48,837 nucleotides of DNA, taken from Nanobdellota archaeon. GTDB taxonomy: Archaea > Nanobdellota > Nanobdellia > Parvarchaeales > Parvarchaeaceae. Positions within the stretch are counted from its first letter, which is position 1; each line of letters starts with the position of its first letter. The notes beneath the pieces were generated by a model. The model did no database searches. It was not told where the DNA came from and saw only the letters and a list, made by a program, of their open reading frames with translations. The translations under genes were made by a program, and so were the position numbers. Shown piece after piece: positions 19,456 to 27,607 of the stretch. The stretch covers positions 1 through 48,837 of the forward strand of contig JAKASS010000008.1 of NCBI GenBank assembly GCA_021818905.1. The letters are read 5' to 3'.

Positions 19456-19640
19456 CGTCTAGATTAAAATTTTTTGAATCGTTCTAGTCATACTTAGATC
19501 AGAAACCTAAAAATTTACTCTCTTCACTGATTTTTCCTTGGCTTGATTTAAATTTTACTTAGGATCGGTTTTAAAACTGATGAATTTATCAATATAAAAT
19601 AAGTCGATTTAGGATCTGTTTTGCACTTTTGTCTCTACTG
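19015..19640 (+). repeat. ~626-bp direct repeat, left copy (transposase 3' end plus 3' flank)
   Basis: Aligns at constant offset 9727 with 28742-29367. Confidence 0.9.
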
Positions 19641-19813
19641 GTATACCAGTTGAGCGCAAAGTCAAATTATGCCAATGAACTCTATAAACTCTAAGTCCTA
19701 AGTGATTATAAGCGTTCTGTGAAGATTAATCGCCAGAATTTCCATTTAATCGTTTTTCAAAAACGCCAATGACAATCCACCTTTAATCCCGCTTTGACCA
19801 TTACTTATTGTAG

Positions 19814-20674
19814 ATGAAAAAATACAGTGAAGCGATAAAACTAGAAGCAAGAAAGCTTGTAAGATCTGGACTTACCAGAAGAGAAACGGGAAGACAGCTC
19901 GGTTTAGACGACAGATTAATCTGCATATGGTGCGCGGATATACCTGCGACAAAAGGCAAGGCTTTCTCTAGAGAATTAGTAGAAAAGGCTAAGTCGTTGG
20001 TATTATCTGGCAAATCTAAGCGCATTGTCGCAAAAGAAATAGGCGTTTCATACGAATGGATAAAATACCATACGAAAGGAGTCGAATCAAGAAAGACAAT
20101 ACCAAAAGAAACCGAAGACAAGACGAAGCAATTAGTAGCATCGGGAATCCAAAAGAAAGAAGTCGCAAAAATGCTAGGCTTGAGTTATCAATGGGTAAAG
20201 CGACATACGAACCCAAGCTACCACTTCACGCAATATCCTCAAAAACTCAAGGAAAGCGTTCAAAGGTTGGGAGAACAAGGATTTAATGCGCCATTTATAG
20301 AGCGGGCTTTCGGTTTAAAGTCGCGCACTGCGCGGACCTGGTTAGGTTACAAGAACAAGCGGAAATACCTAATTATCGGCGGAAGATCGCTGGCAATCTT
20401 ACAGAAACTTATGGAAAGGCACTGGTTTATACCAAAAGGACGGCAAATGGATGCGTGCAGGATACTTTCAAGACAACTGCCTATAAAGATTGTAAGATAC
20501 AACCAAAAGAAGAGAATCTGCCTGCTGCCAGGAAACGAGAATGAGGCGATTGCTGCATTTGTAGCCAGATACTACAACAATCGCCTCGGATCGAGAAGAT
20601 TGAAGAGAATACTGGTTAAATTTGGTGTAATCTACACTAATCGAAAGCTTATAAAGAAGGTGTATTCAATATAA
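19814..20674 (+). CDS. protein with four tandem HTH-like units and unknown C-terminal domain
   Basis: Four ~42-aa units: KYSEAIKLEARKLVRSGLTRRETGRQLGLDDRLICIW / AFSRELVEKAKSLVLSGKSKRIVAKEIGVSYEWIKYH / TIPKETEDKTKQLVASGIQKKEVAKMLGLSYQWVKRH / QYPQKLKESVQRLGEQGFNAPFIERAFGLKSRTARTW. Confidence 0.75.
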   Translation: MKKYSEAIKLEARKLVRSGLTRRETGRQLGLDDRLICIWCADIPATKGKAFSRELVEKAKSLVLSGKSKRIVAKEIGVSYEWIKYHTKGVESRKTIPKETEDKTKQLVASGIQKKEVAKMLGLSYQWVKRHTNPSYHFTQYPQKLKESVQRLGEQGFNAPFIERAFGLKSRTARTWLGYKNKRKYLIIGGRSLAILQKLMERHWFIPKGRQMDACRILSRQLPIKIVRYNQKKRICLLPGNENEAIAAFVARYYNNRLGSRRLKRILVKFGVIYTNRKLIKKVYSI

Positions 20675-20678
20675 AGCA

Positions 20679-20915
20679 ATGGAAGAGAAACAGTACAAAG
20701 GGCTGGATAAGAAGCTAGATACAATAATAAAATTATTGGCACTTCAAGCCGTTGGTAGCAAGGCAAAAGCAAATGAGGCCATATCCGCGCTTTCTAGGTT
20801 TGGTCTTCAGCCAAAGGACATAGCGGAAATTCTAGGTACTACAGCTAATTCTGTACGTGTCGCATTAAGCACAACGCGAAATAAGAAGGTGAAGAGAGAT
20901 GCCAAAGAAGAATAA
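20679..20915 (+). CDS. small sigma70-r4-like HTH protein
   Basis: KKLDTIIKLLALQAV...FGLQPKDIAEILGTTANSVRVALS. Confidence 0.75.
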   Translation: MEEKQYKGLDKKLDTIIKLLALQAVGSKAKANEAISALSRFGLQPKDIAEILGTTANSVRVALSTTRNKKVKRDAKEE

Positions 20916-21075
20916 AACTCCAGAAGAGCACTTACAGACTATAGAATATTTACTAGCGGGATTATTACTTAAAAGAGAAACTGATGTAAATAAGGTCGCT
21001 AGAATTATTGGTTGTAACAGCAAAACCTTAGTCGAAATGTTCCCTGAAAAAAGACGTTCTAAAAATGGAAAATAA
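20899..21075 (+). CDS. small HTH protein (58 aa, not in ORF track)
   Basis: ATG 20899; MPKKNKTPEEHLQTIEYLLAGLLLKRETDVNKVARIIGCNSKTLVEMFPEKRRSKNGK*; overlaps both neighbours. Confidence 0.65.
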   Translation: MPKKNKTPEEHLQTIEYLLAGLLLKRETDVNKVARIIGCNSKTLVEMFPEKRRSKNGK

Positions 21076-21235
21076 CAAATCTGATGACATTCTAAGGGAG
21101 TTAAGAGCAATCAAGAAATTGCTAGCCGTTCAATTATATGTGTCTGGTGTTCTCCCCGAAGACATATCTAAGATTATTGGATTGGATGCAGGCACAATAA
21201 GGAATTTTGTAAAGAAGGGAAAAACTAAAAAATAG
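21065..21235 (+). CDS. small HTH protein (56 aa, not in ORF track)
   Basis: ATG 21065; MENNKSDDILRELRAIKKLLAVQLYVSGVLPEDISKIIGLDAGTIRNFVKKGKTKK*; overlaps both neighbours. Confidence 0.7.
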   Translation: MENNKSDDILRELRAIKKLLAVQLYVSGVLPEDISKIIGLDAGTIRNFVKKGKTKK

Positions 21236-21954
21236 TGCAGTTTATGGCCAAGCTCAATCCCGAGATTTTATCTATAATAGAGCGAAAAACTGGGAAAAAA
21301 GAAAACAGCATAAGACATGACATCTCTATTATGAGGAGAACAAACGCAAAACTTCCACTAAATGTAGTAGCCCATTTATATGCGCTTAAAAATGGCTTTT
21401 CGGTATTACAAAAACTTGCTCCCGCGGAAAAAGCCGTAGTGCCGAATACCGAGTTTGAAAAACCGCTTAGATTAGTAAAGACGCAAAGACGTGCTGATAA
21501 AAAAAGAGTTATAGAGTTCATAAAATATGCTACTTCAAATGTCTTCTTGTCAGACCACATAGTCGAGATAAATAGAGCTTATACCGCAAGATGCTATACA
21601 GCGACTTTTATCTTATGCAGAAAAATCATAGAAAATCTCCTTATAGAAGAAATATTAAAGAGAAAGTTTCCTCAAAAAGATAAGGCTACAAAAGAACTTT
21701 ACTATGACTTTAGTCAAAACCGGAATAAAGATTTAAAATATATATTGGATAACTTAAAGAAACACGCCCAAGATTTTGGTACAGATAAGGCACTTGTAGA
21801 GAAAATCGTCCATGACTCTAAAGCATTCAAAGACGACGCGAATGACAAAGCCCATTCATTGTATCATCTAGTTAAAAGTCCAAAGGAACTTGATGACGCT
21901 AATGTACAAGGTATAATCGACATGATATCTCAACTTAAAAATAATATTCCTTAA
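21235..21954 (+). CDS. hypothetical protein, possible HEPN/DUF4145-like C-terminal helices
   Basis: Start (GTG 21235 or ATG 21244) at the TAGTG overlap with the previous stop; AYTARCYTATFILCRKIIENLLIEEIL helix. Confidence 0.65.
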   Translation: MQFMAKLNPEILSIIERKTGKKENSIRHDISIMRRTNAKLPLNVVAHLYALKNGFSVLQKLAPAEKAVVPNTEFEKPLRLVKTQRRADKKRVIEFIKYATSNVFLSDHIVEINRAYTARCYTATFILCRKIIENLLIEEILKRKFPQKDKATKELYYDFSQNRNKDLKYILDNLKKHAQDFGTDKALVEKIVHDSKAFKDDANDKAHSLYHLVKSPKELDDANVQGIIDMISQLKNNIP

Positions 21955-21963
21955 GATAAGACT

Positions 21964-23271
21964 ATGTCGTTAGAAGGTAACTCAAAAATTTGGTTCGAAC
22001 AAATTATAGACACGATAAATAAGGAGAAGGAATTCTTAGGTAAGGCGCGTGTTGGATTTGTAATCTTGAAAGATGAAAAAGCGCAGCCCAAGTTGCATTA
22101 CTTATGGGGCACTTTTTTAAAGAAAGGAGAATCAATCCCAACAGAACAAAGTTGGGAGTATAAGAACATAGCATTAAAAGAAAAATATTTAGTCCTATCT
22201 GAATTTCTGGATTTTATAAAAGATTTATTTGTGGAGGATAAATTTAAGCTTCTTGGTTTTGATTTCAAAATAAAGTTGAACTTCCAACAACCATTAAAAT
22301 TATACAGTAATTGGAATTATGCGAATATCATTACTGAGTACCCCTCGCTACATTGTTATGAACGTATTGAAGGTAATGCGCTTCCATTCAACTGGGAAAC
22401 AGTTGTAGGCGCGGATGCTCTTCCTGCTTTTCCTAATGTGAATGAGGCGATTTTTACCTTCATGCGTTTTCCAGTCAAAGACGGTCTTTATCAGTCATTA
22501 GAAGCGGCAGTCCAAATTCTTATACCAGATTACAGGGCCAAGATAGAAAAAGTAAGATTAATGGAAGATAAAGTAGAACTATGTATAAAAGCTCCCTTTA
22601 TATCTGAGAAGGATTTAATTTTGAAAGCTTATTACAAAACAGAAAATGAGAGAGTGAATCTCTCTACAAAAATTAAGAAAGGAAACGCATCGATTGCGCT
22701 CAAAGGTTCATTCTCGTTATTGGAGTTATATCTTATCTCCAAGAAAGGAGAATTAATCGATAAGAAAACCATAAACTCGCAATTTTTTACTAATGATAAA
22801 AGTATAGAAATCGAATATTCAAAAGAAACTATTGAAAACCTGGTAAAAGCAAAAGAGAACCAGACTATAGAAAAGAAGCGTGAGATTGGAGAAACGGAAA
22901 AAAGTCAACTAGAATTCCTTGAAAGCGTAACGGCTTTTTCGAACTCGGAAGGCGGCGTTATTATAATCGGAGTGGACAACCGAGGGAATGTAGTAGGGCT
23001 TTATAATATAGAAAAAGAAAAACAGAGAATAATAAGTTTAATCGGCAAGAAATGTGAACCAAAAGTAGATTTTGAAATAAAAGAGGCTAAAATCGATAGT
23101 AAAAATCTGCTTTTAGTTACTATCATTGCGGGGAACAATAAACCGTATTTCTTGAATGAAAAAGGTTTTCTTCTAAGAGATAACGACACGGATAGATTAA
23201 TAAAAAGAGCTGAAATGGATGAAATATTCAACGACAAACAGAAGATAAATCAAAATCCATACCTTGCATGA
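21964..23271 (+). CDS. AlbA_2/Schlafen-like ATP-binding-domain protein with long unique N-terminus
   Basis: C-terminal KSQLEFLESVTAFSNSEGGVIIIGVDNRGNVVGL...KPYFLNEKGFLLRDNDTDRLIKRAEMDEIF. Confidence 0.8.
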   Translation: MSLEGNSKIWFEQIIDTINKEKEFLGKARVGFVILKDEKAQPKLHYLWGTFLKKGESIPTEQSWEYKNIALKEKYLVLSEFLDFIKDLFVEDKFKLLGFDFKIKLNFQQPLKLYSNWNYANIITEYPSLHCYERIEGNALPFNWETVVGADALPAFPNVNEAIFTFMRFPVKDGLYQSLEAAVQILIPDYRAKIEKVRLMEDKVELCIKAPFISEKDLILKAYYKTENERVNLSTKIKKGNASIALKGSFSLLELYLISKKGELIDKKTINSQFFTNDKSIEIEYSKETIENLVKAKENQTIEKKREIGETEKSQLEFLESVTAFSNSEGGVIIIGVDNRGNVVGLYNIEKEKQRIISLIGKKCEPKVDFEIKEAKIDSKNLLLVTIIAGNNKPYFLNEKGFLLRDNDTDRLIKRAEMDEIFNDKQKINQNPYLA

Positions 23272-23292
23272 GCTAGGAGACTGTGAGTAATA

Positions 23293-26157
23293 TTATAATA
23301 AAGTCAATAGACTAGATTGTTCATCACCATTGTCACTTATGGTAAGATTCTTTCGCGATTTTTTATGTTTTCCATTTCTATTTACGGAATTCGCTTTTGT
23401 ATATCTGTCTTTAACTAATTCTTTCAAAGAGGAATAAATCTCTTGTCTTTCAGTTTTAGAAAGTCCCAAAATATCGAATATAATATTATCTAAATTTTGG
23501 TGATCCTTCATTTCGATTTCTTTTTCGACTGGTAATATTTCTCTCTTAGACAATCGTAGAAATGCTTTTTCTAAGTCGATTTTTTGGGCTTTTGTAAGTT
23601 TTGCTATATCTAATACTGGCATAGCTTTCCAGTCCGGTCCATATATAGTCAAAACGCCTTCGCCAAGATTTACTCTGCCGTATAACTCCTTTGTTAACGC
23701 GAAAATGCTAGAGTTTAGGTATGCCACTAATAATAACGGGGATATGTCATTCTTTGGGGTAAATCCAAAAAATGTGTCTTCTATTTGTACTGCGTCTTTA
23801 TTGTATACAGCAAAATGTCGATCTCCATAAAATCGTGTGATAATTATTTTTGGTGCCTCTTGCAGTCCTACATCATACCACTGTTTACTACTGCTTTTCC
23901 CGCTACCTTTTACGGAGGTTACTTTGTTTATGCCTTTTATCTCCCCCATATTTATATATGATAAAGCTTTTGTGCCGCGCATCTTTATTTTTTCCAGTTT
24001 TGAGCTAAATAGAACGTTCTCCAACTCCTTTTCTCTCAGTATTGTTTTCTTTAATTCTTTTGTAGAGTGTAGGATGGGTTCCAAGAATTTTGTTTCTATA
24101 CCGAATTTTCCTGCGCTACTTCTTTTTAGCACGAAAAAATGGGTCGCACCGGTTTTTATGCCATATTTTGGTTCTGCTATTGAAGTTAGCGGTTTTAATT
24201 TATCTGTTTTATTCATTATTTTGAAGTATATGTCTGGTGCTCTTAGGTATATATTCCATTTGCCCCCTTTCCAGTCCTCCTTTCCACGTTCATTTATTTC
24301 TCTCCCTTTATCGTAAAGTTCTTTTTGGCCGATAGTTACCGCTCTAAATTCGGTGTTTTCAGTAAACGATTCGGTTTTATCAATTTCGCTAGCTAATTTT
24401 TTAAGATCACTGTAATCTTGTAGTTTCTTTTTAAGTAGCACGAATCTTACATTATTTTTAGCACGCTTCTCTTCATCATCCTCCTGCTCTGCAATTATTA
24501 TACAAGTATTTATTGAGGCATCTTCGAACCAGCGTTCTACCTTAGATTCTAATATGGTCTTTATTCTAAAATTTTGTAAAAGCATTTTCTGTATTTCTTC
24601 GCCGTATTCTGCATCCATCCACGAATTAGATACGATAAACCCTAAGCGCCCTCTTTGCTTCAGAAAACTTGGTGCGTGCAGCAAAAAATACGTGTATATA
24701 CTTGCACGCTTCCCAATCGAATATTTATCGCCCCAATCCTCACTAATTACTGAGTGAAGCTTATCTTTATATTTTTCGGAGTATTCTCCTAATTCTTCTT
24801 GTCTTGTATACGGGGGATTTGCCACGATTGTATCAAATTTTGGTATGTTCATAACTTGCACCTTGCCTCGTATGTCTTTACCAGAAAATGGCAGTAACAC
24901 ATGAAGGCGCGGCTGTAAATTAAAAAAATCGTTCACTAAAACGTTTACTTTATTTGTAAGTTCTTTGAGGTTTCTTATTGTAAGATTAATAACGCTCAAA
25001 TGGGCGGCAAATTGGTTTATATCCGTTCCATATATTTGGGACAGTAATTCCTTATGTTTTTTATTCTTGTTTTTATTTAGCATGTTATAATATGCTCTTA
25101 CTAAAAAAGTGCCGGATCCGCATGCTGGATCGAGTATTAAATCATCAGCGCTCTTTATACAGAATCCCTCTATTAAATCTACTACGTCGGGGGGGGTGTA
25201 ATATTGACCAAGATAATGTCTTTCTTGTATTGGAATTAGCGATTCAAAAACTTTACCTATGACATCATATTCGATTTCGGATAGTTTATAGCGTTCAAGT
25301 TCTGAGATGAACTGATTGAATAATACTATAGCCTCTTTTGTTATTGGTATTCTATCGAAAAAGGTCGATGAGAAAACGGCTTCGTAATCTATTTTTAATG
25401 CGGCCCTAAAACGGTTGTTTAGTTCTTCTTTGAATATTTTATCATTATCGGTATCTATTTTATTTAGTTTTGGCAGTTTAGGAAAATTGCCCTCTAATAG
25501 TTTATAGAAGAACATTTTATTTGATAGAAGATGAGAGTACTGCTTAACGATCTTTTCATTCGTTTCTTCATCTAGTGTAAATTCCTGTTCAAAAAGCCAT
25601 TCCGCGTATTCCTTTTTGAATAACCTATCCTTTTTGATTTGCTCATCCAATCCATCCAGAATAGCCGGCCACAAAATCTCATAAAATGTTTTCAATCTCT
25701 TCACGAACTTCTCATCGATGCTGAGGAATTTAAGTTTGTCTTGTCTAAGAAGCTCTAAATCAGCAAATATTTGTTTTAACGTTATGTCGATTGGTGTTGT
25801 CGCATCGTAGTGCAATAACTGCCTGTCAAGTAATGGCGTCCCTTCTTGAAACGTTTTCCATAAAACATAGTGTTGTAAATTTGAAGTGACAAAATAATTT
25901 ACGCCTAAGCCATTAGCATAATTAGCAGCCTGCTCAACGACTTCGGGGTAGTAAGGGTCGTGTATAGGAGAACCGTCCGGCTGTTTTAATTCTATAACTA
26001 AATCCGGCTTTCCGGCTTTATCATATAGAACTATATCGGCACTTTTTCGACCGACCGGTACTTCTTGCTCCGCCTTTGAAAAATAGGTTCCTCCAGATTC
26101 TATTATAGATTTTATCCGATGCAATAAGTCGCCCATCAACAATCTTTCTCTTGGCAT
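23293..26157 (-). CDS. Type IIG-like restriction-modification enzyme (N-terminal PD-(D/E)XK nuclease plus N6-adenine MTase)
   Basis: ADIVLYDKAGKPDLVIELKQ nuclease motif; DLILDPACGSGTFLVRAYY (motif I) and TIVANPPYTRQEEL (motif IV NPPY). Confidence 0.88.
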   Translation of the reverse strand: MPRERLLMGDLLHRIKSIIESGGTYFSKAEQEVPVGRKSADIVLYDKAGKPDLVIELKQPDGSPIHDPYYPEVVEQAANYANGLGVNYFVTSNLQHYVLWKTFQEGTPLLDRQLLHYDATTPIDITLKQIFADLELLRQDKLKFLSIDEKFVKRLKTFYEILWPAILDGLDEQIKKDRLFKKEYAEWLFEQEFTLDEETNEKIVKQYSHLLSNKMFFYKLLEGNFPKLPKLNKIDTDNDKIFKEELNNRFRAALKIDYEAVFSSTFFDRIPITKEAIVLFNQFISELERYKLSEIEYDVIGKVFESLIPIQERHYLGQYYTPPDVVDLIEGFCIKSADDLILDPACGSGTFLVRAYYNMLNKNKNKKHKELLSQIYGTDINQFAAHLSVINLTIRNLKELTNKVNVLVNDFFNLQPRLHVLLPFSGKDIRGKVQVMNIPKFDTIVANPPYTRQEELGEYSEKYKDKLHSVISEDWGDKYSIGKRASIYTYFLLHAPSFLKQRGRLGFIVSNSWMDAEYGEEIQKMLLQNFRIKTILESKVERWFEDASINTCIIIAEQEDDEEKRAKNNVRFVLLKKKLQDYSDLKKLASEIDKTESFTENTEFRAVTIGQKELYDKGREINERGKEDWKGGKWNIYLRAPDIYFKIMNKTDKLKPLTSIAEPKYGIKTGATHFFVLKRSSAGKFGIETKFLEPILHSTKELKKTILREKELENVLFSSKLEKIKMRGTKALSYINMGEIKGINKVTSVKGSGKSSSKQWYDVGLQEAPKIIITRFYGDRHFAVYNKDAVQIEDTFFGFTPKNDISPLLLVAYLNSSIFALTKELYGRVNLGEGVLTIYGPDWKAMPVLDIAKLTKAQKIDLEKAFLRLSKREILPVEKEIEMKDHQNLDNIIFDILGLSKTERQEIYSSLKELVKDRYTKANSVNRNGKHKKSRKNLTISDNGDEQSSLLTLL

Positions 26158-26218
26158 ATAAAGTTAATTTTATCTGTCTTAGTTTAATCTTAAGTTATAC
26201 ATTTTGAACGTATAAATG

Positions 26219-27391
26219 TTAAGATATGCCTAATTTTTGTTTTAATGCTGCGATTTTTTCGGCATTTTTGTATAATTCTAATAATTCGCTATACGACAAA
26301 AATTTATAGCGTTCTTTCACCTCTCTGTATGGTGCCTTATTTACTTCAATTTGAAACTTAGTTCTCTTGTCATCGGGAGCAACAATTACGAAACTGGAGT
26401 AAAACTGTTTTAGCTGATAAAGGCGTAATAAGCCGCGACTTACATCGGTAGTGTTTTCAACCTCTATGCAAACTTTCGGCGCGTCATCATAGCTAAACCA
26501 GATTATATCAATTTCTCTAACAGACTTTTTATCTCGCTCTCCGATAGAGTCTGGGATAGTGTCTAATAAGACGATTTCACCAAGTTTTGTGCCTTCAAAG
26601 TCTTTAGACGGATCAGCGGTATAAGTTTTATATCCCAACAGGTTTCCCAATCGTATCAGATAATATTCCGCGCCCTCGTGTGTGGATATTTTATTTTCTA
26701 TAGATACGATTGCAGATGGTTCGGTTATTCTTTGTTGAGGTACAAGTTTACTGTGGACCATATTCTTAAAGATATACCAAAACAAACAATCGAGATCAAT
26801 GAAATTCGGATTTTCGAATCCAAAATTGCTTAATTGATTTTTTATTATTGTCAATACGTTTAAAACTTGTAGATATTCTTTTCCAGTGCTAATATTATAT
26901 TTTAGGAATTTATCAGGCAAAATTTTAATACCGAGATAAGGCAAAACGGCCCTTGGCGTTGCATTCCACAAACAATATTTTTCAGGAAATACGAAATTTA
27001 ATATCTCAGAAATTGAAGATGCTCCAAAACCCTTTATTTTATTACAAAAAGTATCATATCGATGATCTATACTCTCTTCTCCGTATAACAAATCTTTTAG
27101 GGCTTCTTTTACATTCTCTAGACCATTAGGTTTCAATAATTTGTTATCGATATACCAATCTTTATTCCCCCAGATATTGCTTGCCCATAAAAATTTCCAC
27201 ATGTCCCTGAAGGTATTTTCATTTAGTCCGTCTATGTTCTCTTTAGATAGCCTTTGACTTAGGAATTCTGCATGATCCTTGTGATCTTTTAAATTTTCTT
27301 GCCATTCGCTCGAATTTGTTTTTAATTCAACTTTGTATCTATCTGAGAAGGAACCAATTTCTTTTATCTGTGAGTCGGTAAGATTTTCCAT
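26219..27391 (-). CDS. putative PD-(D/E)XK restriction endonuclease-like protein
   Basis: C-terminal VREIDIIWFSYDDAPKVCIEVENTTDVSRGLLRLYQLKQF; N-terminal IKGFGASSISEILNFVFPEKYCLWN typical of restriction-associated proteins; adjacent to the IIG gene on the same strand. Confidence 0.65.
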   Translation of the reverse strand: MENLTDSQIKEIGSFSDRYKVELKTNSSEWQENLKDHKDHAEFLSQRLSKENIDGLNENTFRDMWKFLWASNIWGNKDWYIDNKLLKPNGLENVKEALKDLLYGEESIDHRYDTFCNKIKGFGASSISEILNFVFPEKYCLWNATPRAVLPYLGIKILPDKFLKYNISTGKEYLQVLNVLTIIKNQLSNFGFENPNFIDLDCLFWYIFKNMVHSKLVPQQRITEPSAIVSIENKISTHEGAEYYLIRLGNLLGYKTYTADPSKDFEGTKLGEIVLLDTIPDSIGERDKKSVREIDIIWFSYDDAPKVCIEVENTTDVSRGLLRLYQLKQFYSSFVIVAPDDKRTKFQIEVNKAPYREVKERYKFLSYSELLELYKNAEKIAALKQKLGIS

Positions 27392-27528
27392 TATTTTGAT
27401 CTTAATGCATCTTCAATTTTTTTGAAAATTTCTTCTAGACTAGTATCATAAACTGTTATACTCTTACTTTTGTTGCTTTTTCTATCACGAACGGTAATTA
27501 TTATCGCTTTCGGTTTTGCAGTTAACAT
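27391..27528 (-). CDS. small protein (45 aa) coupled to the nuclease gene
   Basis: MLTAKPKAIIITVRDRKSNKSKSITVYDTSLEEIFKKIEDALRSK*; stop adjacent to downstream ATG (TAATGG); not in ORF track. Confidence 0.6.
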   Translation of the reverse strand: MLTAKPKAIIITVRDRKSNKSKSITVYDTSLEEIFKKIEDALRSK

Positions 27529-27540
27529 ACTATTTAATAG

Positions 27541-27554
27541 AATAGTTAACTATT
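27541..27554. promoter_or_regulatory. perfect 14-bp palindrome, candidate operator
   Basis: AATAGTTAACTATT is self-complementary; core TAGTTAACTA recurs at 27588-27597. Confidence 0.5.
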
Positions 27555-27607
27555 AATAGTTATAAGTTAATTATATTATTAACAAAATAGTTAACTAAAA
27601 CTAACTT

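Noticed and set aside
19627-19646. Palindrome ACTGGTATACCAGT as a recombination (att) site
   Set aside because: Perfect palindrome at the left repeat end, but the right repeat reads ACTGGGTATACTGT, and no site-specific recombinase was recognised in the window.
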